From assembly GCA_019022495.1 (NCBI GenBank), contig JAFEKR010000016.1:558001-622000 (forward strand): 64,000 nt of DNA, given 5' to 3'. The notes under the pieces were generated by a model that worked only from the letters and a program-made list of their open reading frames with translations, did not search any database and was not told the DNA's origin. Below, in pieces: positions 28,980-41,149 of the stretch. This DNA comes from Epichloe hybrida. Taxonomy: Eukaryota; Ascomycota; Sordariomycetes; Hypocreales; Clavicipitaceae. The number at the start of each line of letters is the position of its first letter. The first letter of the stretch is position 1. The translations under genes and the position numbers were made by a program.

Positions 28980-30042
28980 GGAGGAGAAATGGAATGTGAC
29001 TGGGGGGACTGGCCGATGTAGTTTACTTGACGGCGTGATGCAGAGCGTTGTCTTGTATGTGATTGGTTGTGTCGTTTGTGGAACGATGTAGTTGAGTCTT
29101 GACGATGTGTTCCATCATCTGAGAAAGAGGGAGAGGCGGCATTTTATAAGCGTGACATAAGGTAAAACGAATGACAAGAAATGGAAAGACGGGCTTGGGA
29201 AGTGAGGCAGGCGGCCGTGGGCTGTGCTTGGCAGCTGTCAACAGACGGCAACACCTCGACGCTTGTTAGCACTTTTAGGAGATGCAATTGATCGCTGCAT
29301 GTGCATGTGCACCCCTTGTGCATATGCATATGCATATGCATATGCAATGGTGTGTAGGTGGATGGGCGGCATATCATTTATCACACATCGTGGGAAGGCA
29401 TGCATCGTAAATGAATTACTCCCTTTCCGACATCTGTGGCGGTGCCGATTCATTATCAACAATGAACAGAGGGACTTCGTTGCGACCTCAAGTCAAACTT
29501 CTATCATTTATATTATCCATACTTTTTTTTACAGCACGACGCACGACGAGACATCATGGCCAGGAGAGCAACTGAAGTGACAATGACGGTGGCTGTTCCT
29601 GTTAATCCGTGTCTCCCGGTCTGCCATAACGCTCAAAAAGTCATTTAATCAATTATCAAATAAATCTGTATGGCTCCTCCTGCCCCACAACTAACTCCAT
29701 GCAAGACGCACGGTAATCCGCATGTACCCGGTACTGATCTACCGTCAGGCCCACACGACTCGTCTTGAGCTTCATCACTTTCCGCAGTCCTTTCCATCAT
29801 CGTCATCGTGCTTCAAATATACATTCTTATCTTCCTTGTTGCCTCGTCGCAGAGCAGCAAGCGTCCACCTGTCATCTATTCTCTCCAGGCGCCATAACTG
29901 CTCACATTTCATCATTGACGCCTCCTGATTGCGCTGCTACGCGCAGCAACCTCTCCTCCATGGCGCTTGATCGCATCTGACCCCCCATTCGCTCCTTTCC
30001 TGGCTCAACCCTCTTCCCGATTAATTCCAGCCCGCGCGCGCC
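28980..30042. other. Divergent intergenic region zf-3CxxC / MED5
   Basis: About 1.06 kb containing both promoters. A simple (gcatat)n run of four to five units lies at 29320-29345; each unit contains the palindrome CATATG. No gene is supported. Confidence 0.5.
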
Positions 30043-33000
30043 ATGAATCGAAACAGCGACACCCTTCGCGCATTGCGTGATGCTGCTCAATACTGGTTCA
30101 AGTTCATCGCCAAGTGCATCTCCCAACGACTCGAGACCGAACGCTTCAGCGAATTTGTCCGCCTCGTCCACTCCCAACATCGACTCACTCCCTTCCTAGT
30201 CGCAGAGCTGTTTCTACGCCCACAGCCCGACAATGAAGTGAGTCTCGACCCGCGAATTCCGCCATACGTTCAAGTTCTCAGCCAGCTCGGGTATGTTGAT
30301 GCTCCCTCAATACTGCGTGCATTGTACAAGTACTCGTCATTGCACGCGCAGCTCACGTCAACGGCGCAAAACAATCCCCAGGACAGCAAGGATGACGGGA
30401 AGGGCCAAGCTGCCGTGAATGGTGAGAGGCAGCCGAGGCGTTGGAGGAGCTCTTCTTGGGCTGAAGAGGTCATGTTCTACCATGTCATCAAGACCATGGT
30501 CGAGGGCACTGCTTTCCGAAATACCAAAACTGCGCTGGAGTTGTGCCATGCTATCTCCAAATGGATGGAGCTGTTCACTCTGGTGTCGAATGCATTGGCT
30601 GCTGATGTCATGGGTGAGCTGCAGCAGAACTCCCAGCTACGGGACGAACTGGACGTTTCCCGAGGTGCCTTTGTTCCTCTGCTGCTGCGGTCAGTAGAAA
30701 CGCCTTTGCTAGTCAAAGCGATTGGCAAGCCTTCCGCGAAACGTATGGGTATTTGATCTTTTCTGCAAAGATGATGTCAGCCTGCTAACTTTTTTTGACT
30801 AGAGATTCGTAAACACTTCTCAAACAGCTTGTCAAGCTTTATTCAGACGTTGCAGCCCACCCAGTTTGTTGATCGACTGGAAATCTTTCGTACAGAGACC
30901 CTGGCGAAATTGGACCCTGTTGATAAGAAGAGGCAGGCGGCTGCCAATGCTGCCATGGATGAACTGCTGGAGACGACAGTTGGGGTAGGCAACTTTGTCA
31001 TCCCAGATGTGCCCATCTCTACTACGAGAGCGGCATTATACGTCCACTTGAACGCTTCGGTACGTTCCAAAGCTGGCGTTGTGGCTGAAGTCTGCGCGTG
31101 GAAGCTAATTGTAACGTAGCTTGTTGGACGCCCCTTGATGGATAATAATTCTCTGGTATCCTACATACATAATCGATGTCAGGTATGTTGCTGAAGAACC
31201 TGTTGCTGATGAATGTGTGAAGCGCAGCTGACTTGAATGCTGGTAATACAGGGCCAAACGCAGTCAGGCGCCATTGATCTGATTCTCGCTTCTTTCGACG
31301 TTCTTGCCAACACAGTGTTCCGCAGTGAGGCCGCCAAGGATGCCCATCTACTCAAGTCGTTCTTGATTAATAAAGTGCCACTGGTGCTCCGTCAGCTCTG
31401 CGCTGGTTTCGACACCAATTCTTCGGAATTTTGCATCACGGAAGCACTAAATCAAGTCGACACCAGCATCTTCCCCACCGCCTCTCTGATGTTCGACGAA
31501 TCACGAAATAACAATCCATACACAGAGAGTGTCCGCGAGGAATTTTGTACAGCCTGTGCTCTCCACGGCTTGGTACAAAGAGAGCATGTGGAAAGGATCT
31601 TGGGCGAGACTTCCATGTCGTACGAGCCCTCACTCGAAAAACATTCCAAGGCCAAATTGGTCCAGGATTGCCTAGCAGACGCCGACAAGATGCAAGGATT
31701 AATAAGAGATCTGGAAAAGATGGATGGCAATGTTGGAGCCGTGGCTCAAGCCTTGGTGGAAGTTATGCGTCAGCTATGTCACAACAAAGAGACCATGTCT
31801 CTCAAGATGTTGTGCAGCCAACTGGCGCAGAAACCTCAAATATTGGACATCCTCCTACTGTTTGAGAAGCTACCAGCTGTTCTGGAGCCACTGTGTCAGT
31901 TGCTGGATAGCTGGCACTACGAGGAAGACCAGGGCGAGTATCAGCCAATCTATGAAGAGTTCGGATCCATCCTGCTGCTCATTCTGGCGTTTTCCTATAG
32001 ATATAGCCTAACTGCCGCTGATATTGGCATCTCGTCTCCTGATTCGTGCGTCGCCAAGATACTGAGCAGAGCACATGTCAGCCGTGAGCGGGATAATTTG
32101 ACAGACCAAGAAAAGGGACATGTCACTGGCTGGATTAAAGGGCTGTTTGATAGTGACTCTGGCGGCCTTGGAGATGATTTGATGTCTTCCTGCCCGCCAC
32201 AAGACTTTCATTTACTCGTGGCTACCATATTCCAGAACATTGTCGTGGCTCACACCTACGGGTATCTCAACGACGAAGCCCTCAAGGGTGGCATCGAATG
32301 TGCGTATTTGTGTAATTCTTAAAGTTTCTAGTTTTTCTTTTGTTCTTGACCAGGGATCCGCTAATTCTCTTCGATACAGACTTAGTTGATACTTTTCTGC
32401 TACCTTCCCTGGTTCCAGCCTTACGGTTCCTCGCAGACTATTTGTGGGTAGAGCAAAAAGAGCAAAAGGCCATCATAAAGATTCTCCAGCTTATCCTGCT
32501 GCCCACGTCGATTTCTGGAGAAGCAAGCGCCATGCTATCATCAGTGCGGAACCTGGTTGCAAGTCCGCTAGAACATTCGCTACGAACCTATCAGCGTCAG
32601 GATCCCAAAAATCAAGACATTGAGCCGCTTTTGAGAGCCCTCAAAGATAGCCTGCCTGTTTCACGGCGGACAGGAGGCGCGGATCACTGTGAGCTCGAAT
32701 CGTGGGCCAACAGCTCGAGCACGGGGATCGCAGGAGCCCTGCGACATACAGTGCAAGGGCTGGTGCAATGGGCGATGCATCCAGGAGCCAACACGATGCC
32801 GACATCTTACACACACAGACAAGTCATTGCCGTGATGCGAGTCACGGGAGCGAAACGGACGCTGCGCTTACTTCTCGACGAGATTCGAAGTCAGTCCGAG
32901 GCTGGCGGCGCGAGCATTGTTTACGATGTAGTTGGGGCCATTGTCTGCGCGCCCAACGTGACAAACGAAGCGGCTCCCACGAACCAAATGATGGACGCCT

Positions 33001-33452
33001 CTGGGAACGTGCCGACTGCAATACAACGGCCGCTGACACTTCGCCAAGTCCTTGGCTCGGCCGCGGAGCAGGCTCGTAAACTACAAAAGCAGGACGCCAT
33101 GCTGGCAGACATAGTGGTGCGTCTTCACCGACGTGTCGAGGCACACATGGTCATGCCCCAGCCGCAGGTCATGCTCGAAGCACCAGGGATCCAGCTCGAC
33201 CTCACAGCAGGTGGGACCGGCCTCGGTGACGTCGATGCCATGGCGGCAGCAGCAGCGGCAGCGGCAGCGGCAGCGGGCGTGGGAGGGGACAGCCTGGGCG
33301 GTGTCGACACGGTACATGTAGGATTAGACATGGGCTTGGGTGGGCCGGGGAGCGCGGGAGGTCTGGATGCGAGCGATGGAGACTTGTTTGGAGGACTGGA
33401 CACGAGCATGGATATGTTTGGATGGGACGGCATGGACCTGACGGGTAATTGA
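30043..33452 (+). CDS. MED5: Mediator complex subunit 5 (MED5/Nut1)
   Basis: Tail-module subunit of the RNA polymerase II Mediator complex. Exons 30043..30742, 30803..31059, 31120..31182, 31252..32303 and 32354..33452 keep frame and encode 1056 residues, the usual size for filamentous fungi. Recognised segments: AQYWFKFIAKCISQRLETERF near residue 14 (given here in part), FLVAELFLRPQ, PYVQVLSQLGY, MFYHVIKTMVEG, TRAALYVHLNAS, FCTACALHGLV, and LRFLADYLW after the last intron. The protein is mostly alpha-helical with no catalytic motif. A run of twelve Ala (33243-33278) starts a Gly/Asp-rich low-complexity tail ending MDMFGWDGMDLTGN. The last intron (50 bp) has a GTATTT donor, inferred from frame. 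Confidence 0.92.
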
Positions 33453-33919
33453 TTGCCGAAGTGTTGAGCATCGAAGGGGAAATACAACAAGTCATGTATT
33501 CTTATGCTAGACGGATGAATGGCTGTCAATATGTCAATATGCGTTGCTCGCGGGTGTCCTCCCGCCGAGTGTCGGCCCGGCACATGCAGGAACCAGACAA
33601 CGTCATTGTGGGGGAGACACTCCGACAGTAACGCTTTTGGGAAAGCGCCGTTCTGCTCGTGATATCAGTCCGTTGATTGGGATTCAGACCGTTGGCAATT
33701 CCCTGGACGGCTTATTAGGAAGTTTATGTGAATGGTCTATTCCTACACCGCTGTCTTGGTTTTTTTTTTTTTTTTCCTTCCCAACTCCCCAGTCGTGAGA
33801 TGATAGATATCACGGAGGCCGCTTCGCTTGTCTGGTTGTTATTCCATGTTTCCGAGAACTCACCCTCCCCCTCTTCCCCTTTTTGTTTCTACTGATTTCA
33901 GCAACTGGTCATATTCGGT
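33453..33919. other. Intergenic region MED5 / beta-glucosidase
   Basis: 467 bp between two rightward genes; a T17 run lies at 33759-33775. This should carry the MED5 3' end and the promoter of the secreted enzyme. No defined regulatory site is claimed. Confidence 0.45.
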
Positions 33920-36634
33920 ATGCGGGTTCCAAGCTTCGCGGTGCCATTCGCAGCGGCGGTGGCGGTATCACCGTCTGTGTACCCGACTCGTACGTCATCT
34001 CTTTTTTCACTCTGATCTGGTCCTTTTTTTTCTTTTCTGGCTTTAGGGGGGGTGTGCAGAGGGTTTTCAATAGTTTGGAGATGAATTGATTGACGTTTCT
34101 TATATCGCAGCTGAAGGCCAAGGCATCGGGCAATGGGCAGATGCGTACGCCAGCGCCCGCACGTTCGTCGCGCAAATGACGCTGGAGGAAAAAGTCAACA
34201 TCACGCGCGGCTACACTGACGAGAGCAACACCTGCGCGGGCAACACGGGATCGGTGCCGCGCCTGAACTGGCATGGCCTGTGTCTCATGGATGCAGGTAA
34301 TGGGGTGAGGGCGACGGACATGGTCAGCGCGTGGCCGTCGGGTCTGCATGTCGGGGCGAGCTGGGATAGGAACCTTGCGTACGAGAGGGGTTTGTGGATG
34401 GCGAGGGAGTTCAGAGCCAAGGGCGGTATGTTTTGACTCATCGAATAACTCTCATTTTTCTTCTTCTTCTTCTACGGGCGTGAGGGAGAGCGGAACGAGG
34501 TCCAAGGGGGTCGTCAACTGACATGGATAGCTAGTGAATATTGCGCTGGGCCCCAATGCCGGCCCCCTTGGGCGCACGCCTCTTGGTGGACGAAACTGGG
34601 AGGGTTTCTCGGTAGACCCGTACTTGTCGGGGCGGTTGAATGCCGAGACGATCGGGGGAATGCAAGATGCTGGAGTCATGGCGAATCTCAAGGTGCGCCT
34701 TCATCTTCTTTTACGACGGATGGAGAGATCAATCTCGATACTAACGCAGCAACGTAGCACCTCATCGCAAACGAGCAGGAGACGTACCGGCGTCCGTATT
34801 TCGGCGTCGAAGCAGCATCCTCCAACATTGACGACAAGACTCTACACGAGTACTACCTCTGGCCGTTCATGGACGGCGTCAGAGCTGGCGCCGCCTCCAT
34901 CATGTGCTCCTACAATCGGATCAACAACACGTATGGCTGCGAAAACAGCAAGCTCATGAATGGGGTGCTGAAAGGGGAGCTGGGCTTCCAAGGCTTCGTC
35001 ATGCTCGACTGGAACGCCCAGCACACGCTGGATAGTGCCAACGCGGGACTGGACATGCTCATGCCGTCGGGGGGTTCTTGGGGCGACAACTTGACGGAGG
35101 CGGTGCGCAATGGCACTGTTGATGAGAAGAGGGTTGCGGACATGGCTACGAGGTAAGGTTGCTTGCTTGCTTCCTCGGAACACGAACACGATCCGAGAAG
35201 AGCTGCGCACCGGAATGGAATGGACTGGGAATGGCTAAACTCTTTTTGCTCATGATAGAATTCTAGCCGCGTGGTACCTCGTCGGCCAGGACAAGGACTT
35301 CCCCACGCCAGGAGTGGGCATGAAGAACCTGACGGAGCCTCATGAGCCTATCGATGCGCGGGATATCCGATCGAAGCCTGTTCTTATGGAAGGTGCTCTC
35401 GCAGGACACGTGCTTGTGAAGAATGAAAAGCAGGCCTTGCCATTGAGGGAGCCCAAGATGGTGTCCGTGTATGGGTACGATGCCGCCGTGCCGGCGACCA
35501 AGAATGCCGACAAGCTGTTTCAACTGGGATACATGTCCTCCAGGGAAATGGGGCAGGCTGTGCTCGGCAGGGAGCATCATTTCGATCAGGCAGCGAGGGG
35601 GGGGACCATCGTGGCAGGAGGACGAGCTGGGTCCAATGCACCGCCGTATATAAGCGATGTAGGTTTTCCTTCTTCTTTTTTTCCCCCAATACTGAGTCGC
35701 CTCGTAGCCCCTGAGTGCCATTCAGCAAAGGGCAAAAAAGGACAACACATGGGTCAACTGGGAGTTGTCCTCGTCGAACCCCGACGTCAACGGCGCCTCG
35801 CAAGCCTGTCTCGTCTTCATCAACGCCATGGCCACGGAGGGCTGGGACCGCGAAGGCCTGCACGACGACTTCAGCGATGCTCTCGTCAAGAACGTCGCCG
35901 CCAAATGCGCCAATACGATTGTTGTGATTCACGCAGCTGGTGTTCGGCTTGTCGACCAGTGGATCGAGCACCCCAACGTCACGGCCGTCGTCATTGCCCA
36001 TCTGCCGGGCCAGGATAGCGGCAAAGCCCTCGTCAGCTTGCTGTGGGGAGAGGACAACTTCTCCGGCAAGCTCCCGTATACGCTTGCCAGGAACGAATCC
36101 GACTACCCCGTTTATGCGCCGTGCGGAAGGGGGCGGGATAATACGACGAGCCCGCAGTGCGACTACACAGAGGGTGTGTATCTCGACTACAGGGCCTTTG
36201 ACGCGAGGAACATGACGCCTAGATACGAGTTCGGCTACGGCCTGAGCTACACGTCCTTTTCGTACAGCGACTTGGTGCTATCGACCGGCGAGGGACTGTG
36301 TAAGTCGTCGAGCAATGGCACGAACCTGTGGGACGTGGTTGCCACGGCGCAAGTCACGGTGAGGAATTCCGGGGCCGTGGCCGGCGAGGAGGTCGCTCAG
36401 TTGTATTTGGGCATTCCTGGGGCGCCGCCTAGGCAGCTCCGCGGGTTTGAAAAGGTGAAGCTTGCGCCGGGACAGGTTGCCACGGCGCGCTTTGAGCTGA
36501 CGAGGCGGGATTTGAGCGCGTGGCATGTTGGGATGCAGACGTGGATGGTGCAGGACGGCGAGTACGAGGTGTTTGTGGGAGCGAGTAGTCGGGATATACG
36601 GCTGAACGGGGTGATTGCCGTGAATGATGAGTAG
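33920..36634 (+). CDS. Secreted GH3 beta-glucosidase
   Basis: Glycoside hydrolase family 3 enzyme that releases glucose from beta-glucosides such as cellobiose. Six exons: 33920..33989, 34111..34425, 34535..34692, 34758..35152, 35259..35658 and 35708..36634; 754 residues. The first exon encodes just the signal peptide region ([16 protein letters not shown] then SPSVYPT); this start was found from frame and has a good GTACGT donor. The N-terminal GH3 domain has LTLEEKVN-type [47 protein letters not shown] and MCSYNRIN. The nucleophile region reads [11 protein letters not shown], with Asp at about 265; the usual Ser before it is Leu. The C-terminal GH3 domain and fibronectin-III-like domain ([38 protein letters not shown]) are complete. 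Several N-glycosylation sequons are present. Confidence 0.93.
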
Positions 36635-36752
36635 ATGTTCAATTTCTTTATGCAGCAATTGCGTTATAATGAAATTTGATGTAGATCAGAGGGACGAGAT
36701 TCCCACCAATAACTAACTCCACGGATATCACAAAACATTTCACGCGCTTGCT

Positions 36753-37367
36753 TCACCACCACGACTTCTTCTTCGGCCCCTCCTCCACTTTCGTTGCCGC
36801 CTCCCCAGTCTTGCGTGCCTTGTCGAACACGCTAACCTTGGCTTCTAAATCGGCTATCTCGGCTGAAAGTCGACATGTGTTAGTTCTTTCTTTCTTTCTT
36901 TGTTTTCCTCCCTCTTTCTCGGTTCTTGTTGTTATACGTCCATCATGTTACAATGCCTCGGGGGGGTGGGAGGGGGGATTTCGGCAGGAATCGTACCATC
37001 CGTCTTTTGTTGGTGCTCGTCCATCTCGAGCTTCACCCAGCCCCAGTAAAAGAATTGGTAGGTGAAGACGGCGATGACCAGCGTTTTGGCAATCGGTCGA
37101 GTGAAGGTTTTGTAGAATCGGGACTGCTTACTCCTGTGCATTAGCTCTTTTTTTTTTTTTTCTCTTTCTTCTTTTTCTTCCTGACCATGATGATTGATGT
37201 CCTGTGAGGAGAAGCCGTTGTTTGTCAACTGAAATGCGGGTGGGTGCACCTACGGTCGGCCCAGGCTGTTTCGACGCCGTCGCATACGTCCGCGTTGGTA
37301 ATCGCGGTGCTTGGAGCTGTGTCTGACGCGATACCGTCGTGGCGATTGGCCGAGCTATTCTTTGCAT
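36753..37367 (-). CDS. INA17: Mitochondrial inner membrane assembly complex subunit INA17
   Basis: Likely INAC subunit, which assists assembly of the peripheral stalk of F1Fo-ATP synthase. Exons on minus: 37367..37254, 37123..36997 and 36862..36753; 116 residues in frame. Residues 1-37 form an Arg/Thr-rich presequence (MQRIARPIATTVSRQTQ, and RLPTRTYATAS near a likely cleavage site). Next comes the family-like FYKTFTRPIAKTLVIAVFTYQ, a single transmembrane helix (about 51-66), then FYWGWVKLEMDEHQQ, and a short coiled segment AEIADLEAKVSVFDKARK. The C-terminus is Lys-rich and ends KKKSWW. Intron 1 (130 bp) contains a poly-A run; intron 2 is 134 bp. The family call rests on the motif pattern only; the exon structure is well supported by phase. 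Confidence 0.75.
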
Positions 37368-37853
37368 TGTCGTGGTGGGTGTGGAATCGCGAGCGACGTT
37401 GGCTAGATGCGAATGCGACGTGAGCGATTTCGCCCTGGGCTTCTCCAACCCATGAGCTTTGTCTCCTGTGGCGGTGCAGCTTCTCTCCCCACCACCGTGG
37501 CGTGGCGCATGGCTTCTCCTCAGAGGGCTGCCCCTTCCCTCCCTTGCTTAAAGTTGACGACACATGTCCACGTTCCATCCTTGTCCATCCCCAAGAAGCC
37601 AAGGACACGGGTTCGCACGATCCGTCGGTTTCAACTTACGTCCTGAACGAACAACATCTACACCGACCGCTGCCAAATTGTGCGCTCATTGCCTTCACTC
37701 GAACCTCCTTCTCAATTTTTTCTTTTTTTAAATTTAAGAAAGAACGTCATGCTCCATCTGTTGATCAGAGCCCTCTCTTCGCCCCTCGCCTCCACAATCA
37801 GTCTTATATCCCAAGTATTTGAGATACGAATAATTCATCAACTACCCGACGAA
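37368..37853. promoter_or_regulatory. Divergent promoter INA17 / YSY6
   Basis: 486 bp between the start codons of INA17 (37367, minus) and YSY6 (37854, plus). It contains pyrimidine-rich tracts near 37715-37735. No precise element identified. Confidence 0.4.
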
Positions 37854-38425
37854 ATGGTACGCTGTCTTGTCAATCCGCCTGCGCTGCTCTCCCTCCCTCA
37901 TTCATTCTACTTGATCAGAACCATGGATTGACCAAGTTCAATCTCCTGCAGGCCCAAACACTCGAGCAGTGCCGACGAAACGCAAAGTTCGCCAAGGGCC
38001 AGGAGGCCCGCATGGGCAAGTCAGACGACCAGACCAAGAAGCGAGTCAAGGAGACGCCCAAGTCGCCCATCTCTCCTGTTTGGATTGGTTAGTTTCCGCT
38101 GTCATTCAATCTGTCATTGGGTTTCATGTGGTCACAATGCCACATGGGCTGGCTTCCGCTTTATTTGATTGGACTCGCGAAGAGGCATGTTGGCCCGTCT
38201 AGCCTGTGATGCGCTTCCTGCAAACTTGGACGGAGTGAGATGCAATTGCGTTCCGCTCCGCAGGTTGCACATGCAATAATCATCCAGGGGCCCATTACAC
38301 CCGCACTCCTACCAAGCTCATCTTTGCACAATGAACCGGCGCGGTCTAACAAGGTCACAGGTGTTCTCGGCTTCATCGTCTTCGGCGGCCTACTTTTCGA
38401 GGGCCTCTCCCGCATGTTCAGCTAG
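37854..38425 (+). CDS. YSY6: RAMP4/SERP1-type ER membrane protein (YSY6)
   Basis: Small tail-anchored protein at the Sec61 translocon, tied to protein secretion and ER stress. Exons 37854..37856, 37952..38087 and 38361..38425; 67 residues, the normal size. The first exon is the ATG alone, followed directly by GTACGC; the second starts GCC after CTGCAG. The protein reads MAQTLEQCRRNAKFAKGQ, then KRVKETPKSPISPVWIG and a C-terminal hydrophobic anchor GVLGFIVFGGLLFEGLSRMF (about 47-66). The motif order (basic cytosolic part, KSPISP, tail anchor) is diagnostic for the family. The second intron is 273 bp, unusually long for this window; nothing coding was recognised inside it. Confidence 0.94.
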
Positions 38426-39677
38426 ACGAACCTAGCTGGATCCATGCGAAAATCAACCTGGAAAAATTAAATAAAAATAAAAGGGGGGAGGGCCAGGCGA
38501 AAAGTGAGGGCATACACAGAAAGCAAAATCCAGTTGGCTCATGCGCATTGCTGAGCAATCACCATTTCAGCAATCTTAGGCATGTCAACAGCCAGTCCGA
38601 TGAGTATGAAAGAATATCAAAAATATGTCTGACAAGCAAGTTTTCACTTGCCAGTCTTTTTGAATTGAGGCATTCGCATTTTGCGCCACCCCGCGCAAGA
38701 TGGTGTACAGATATTACTCTTCGTCTCTCTTTTCTTCTCTTCCCTTGGCCAAGTCAATGCAGTTTTTTTCCGTCATTGACAGCATGTACATAAAAAGCAA
38801 TCCTGCTACTTCTTTTGTATTTAGCGACAACACAGGGACCACTTACGAGGTTTTTTTTCTTAAATCTCATTCATATACTTTGCTCGACTTCGTCCGCCTT
38901 GTCTCTTCCCAGACATGATGAAGCAACGTCCATCAAGTAATTGCAGTTTTTTCGTTATGCCTCGTTGCCGCCGTCAGACAGACGAATCTTCCAGAACGCA
39001 TACTGAGACTAGTCCTGAAATGAGTGAAGTCGCAAGAATGGCACATGGCAACTCGGTGTGTTCGCAGTCGGCCGTATCAGACAGTAGTGCTACGCATTCT
39101 GCATTCCGCATTCCGCAGTCTACTGTTGGTGTTTGTTGCGCGCGGCGGACAGTAGGCACAGACGTGTGTCATTCAGCAGTGATAATTCCATCGAATAGCC
39201 CCAGGGCCCATCGGGTTGACAATTGATTTGTCGTGGCAAGAAGGATAGGCGGCCATGTAACCGTTTGTTCTCACATTTGACGACCTGTTGGCGAATTTGC
39301 ACAACGACAAGCACTTTGTAAAGCGACGGAGTCAAATCCATGGACATGGGCTCGCTCGTAGCATTTCGCCATTCACTGCCCTGAAACAATTCAACTAGGG
39401 CGAGGGTGAATGTAATCTGGCACCGACTACTCGACTCCTCCCCTCATGCAATGCACTTGTGCTCCGTCCAAAGATTCTTGGTGCAAGAGCAATTAGATTC
39501 ATGGTATCAGCCCCTTTTGTCTCCCTTTTCTTTCCATCCATCATACACCGTGCGCCAAAATGGCAAAAAAAAAATATATATATATATATATGGATTCAAT
39601 GACGCATCACCGTGCCCACCAAAATCATCATGCGGGCCGAGGCAAAGCTTTAATGGATAAAACGGGTCCAAGGTAAA
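38426..39677. other. Intergenic region without a recognised gene
   Basis: 1.25 kb between convergent genes. Low-complexity (TA)n sequence is present at 39575-39591. Short frames lack conserved features. No RNA gene was recognised. Confidence 0.5.
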
Positions 39678-40860
39678 TCAAGCGCCGAGGCCCCTGCGCT
39701 GGCCAGTGCCTTCAGCTTTGGCCTTCATGCCCGCCTCGAATTGGCGCTGGATATCGGCCTCGGCCTTGATTGAGTCTGACTTGGTGTTGGTCATCGGGCC
39801 TGAAGTCGAGGCGCCGCCTTTCTTCCCCCCACCGAGAAGTCTCATGAACTTGCTCTGGCGGAGAGAACCTCCTTCGAGTCCACCAACGTTCCATTGTTCC
39901 GCCGCTCCGACAGCGGGCTCTTCCTTCTTCTTTGTGTTCTTCGCTTCTTTCGTCTTTTGTTTCTTCTTCGTGTCTTTTACAACCTCGGCCTCTGACTCGG
40001 ATTCGCTGCTGCTCGTGTCATCTGAATCCGAGCTTTCCTCAATCGCGGCCTTCTTACTCTTTTTCGGTGTCAACCCTTCTTGTTTGATGGAAACATCTTT
40101 GGCGGCATCGCTTTCTCGGCGGCGCTTCTTTTTCGTGCCTTCCACTTTGGTGGCAGCAGCGGACTTGACTGACACACCTCCATCGGAGCCTGATGGAGCA
40201 GAGGTAGACTTGGATGAAGACGAAGATGACGTCTTGGAAGAATCGTCACTATCGTCTCCGGAAGCAGAGGCTTCGTCGTCCTTCTCCTTCTTCGCGTCGG
40301 CCAACTGCATCACGCGCATTAGCCACGGGGTCTCGCCAGTTCGGGATTTTTTTTTTTCCTTGGGGGGGGAGGGTGTCGAATGAAGCATGCGTATGCGTGT
40401 GTCTCCCTTCTGCTCGGAAAAAGACGATGCGGCGCATTCGACCTCGGTTGAGAGCACATACCTTCTTGGCTTCCGTCAATTGTCTGTATTGCTCAGCAGC
40501 CTTCTTTGCCTCGGCGAGGAGTTTGTTGCCCTGTATTTCCAGCCTCTTGGATCTTTTGAGAAGCTGCTCTCGTTGCTTTTCCTGTCGTTCGGGCGCCTTG
40601 GCGAGAGCCTTGGCCTTCTTCAAGGCCTTCTTCTCCTCCTTGGTCCTGGATCCCAATTCATTGTTGACTCTGCGGCTTCGCTTCGCTTTCTTCTTGGCGA
40701 ATTTCTTCTCTTTTTTTTTATCTGCAGGTGTTCCCCCAAAATGATGGGCGTCCATGTCAGCAATATCATTTTCAAGCATGTTTGAACGGTAGGTAGACTG
40801 TGTGTAGAATGCTTTGCAGAGTGACTGCATACCTTTTTTCAGAGCCTTTCCGGTACCCAT
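39678..40860 (-). CDS. SMAP-domain (small acidic protein-like) nuclear protein
   Basis: Lys/Ser/Glu-rich protein with a C-terminal SMAP-type domain: EQWNVGGLEGGSLRQSKFMRLLGG near 235-258 (key part WNVGGLEGG and KFMRLLGGGKKGG). Best exons: 40860..40833, 40721..40462 and 40304..39678; 304 residues. The central region has a coiled, basic stretch (KKAKRSRRVNNELGSRTKEEKKALKKAK, shown in part) and acidic Ser tracts with candidate casein-kinase-2 sites (SSDSDDTSSSESESE). It ends GLGA. Basic clusters suggest a nuclear or nucleolar protein; no established function. The first 111-bp intron has a good GTATGC donor, GCTGAC branch site and CTGCAG acceptor, yet is free of stops and a multiple of three, so retention would add 37 residues. 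The Met at 40860 is chosen over 40896 because of this splice pattern. Confidence 0.75.
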
Positions 40861-41149
40861 GTTGTTCCGACCCTGATTGAGGGGATGGACTGGCAAGGAC
40901 TATAATTTTGGTTCGCAATCACTGTAAACCCGACAATTGCGTGACGCGAATTTGCCTATTCCTCACAAAGGGTTTTTTTTTTTTTTTTGTGGTGTTCAGT
41001 TGTACAGGCCAAAAAAAAAAAAAAAGAAGACAAGCCCGGATTTTGCCGGGCGGTGAAACAGCTGGACCTCCAATGATCGACATCACGACTGAACCAACAA
41101 GTACACCCCACTGTACATACGTAAACAGCCAGTGCAGTTCTGTAACTTC
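40861..41149. other. Promoter side of the SMAP gene
   Basis: 289 bp upstream of the SMAP gene, with a T18 run (40973-40990) and an A15 run (41011-41025), which could pair as a stem. It borders a probable LTR on the right. Confidence 0.4.
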
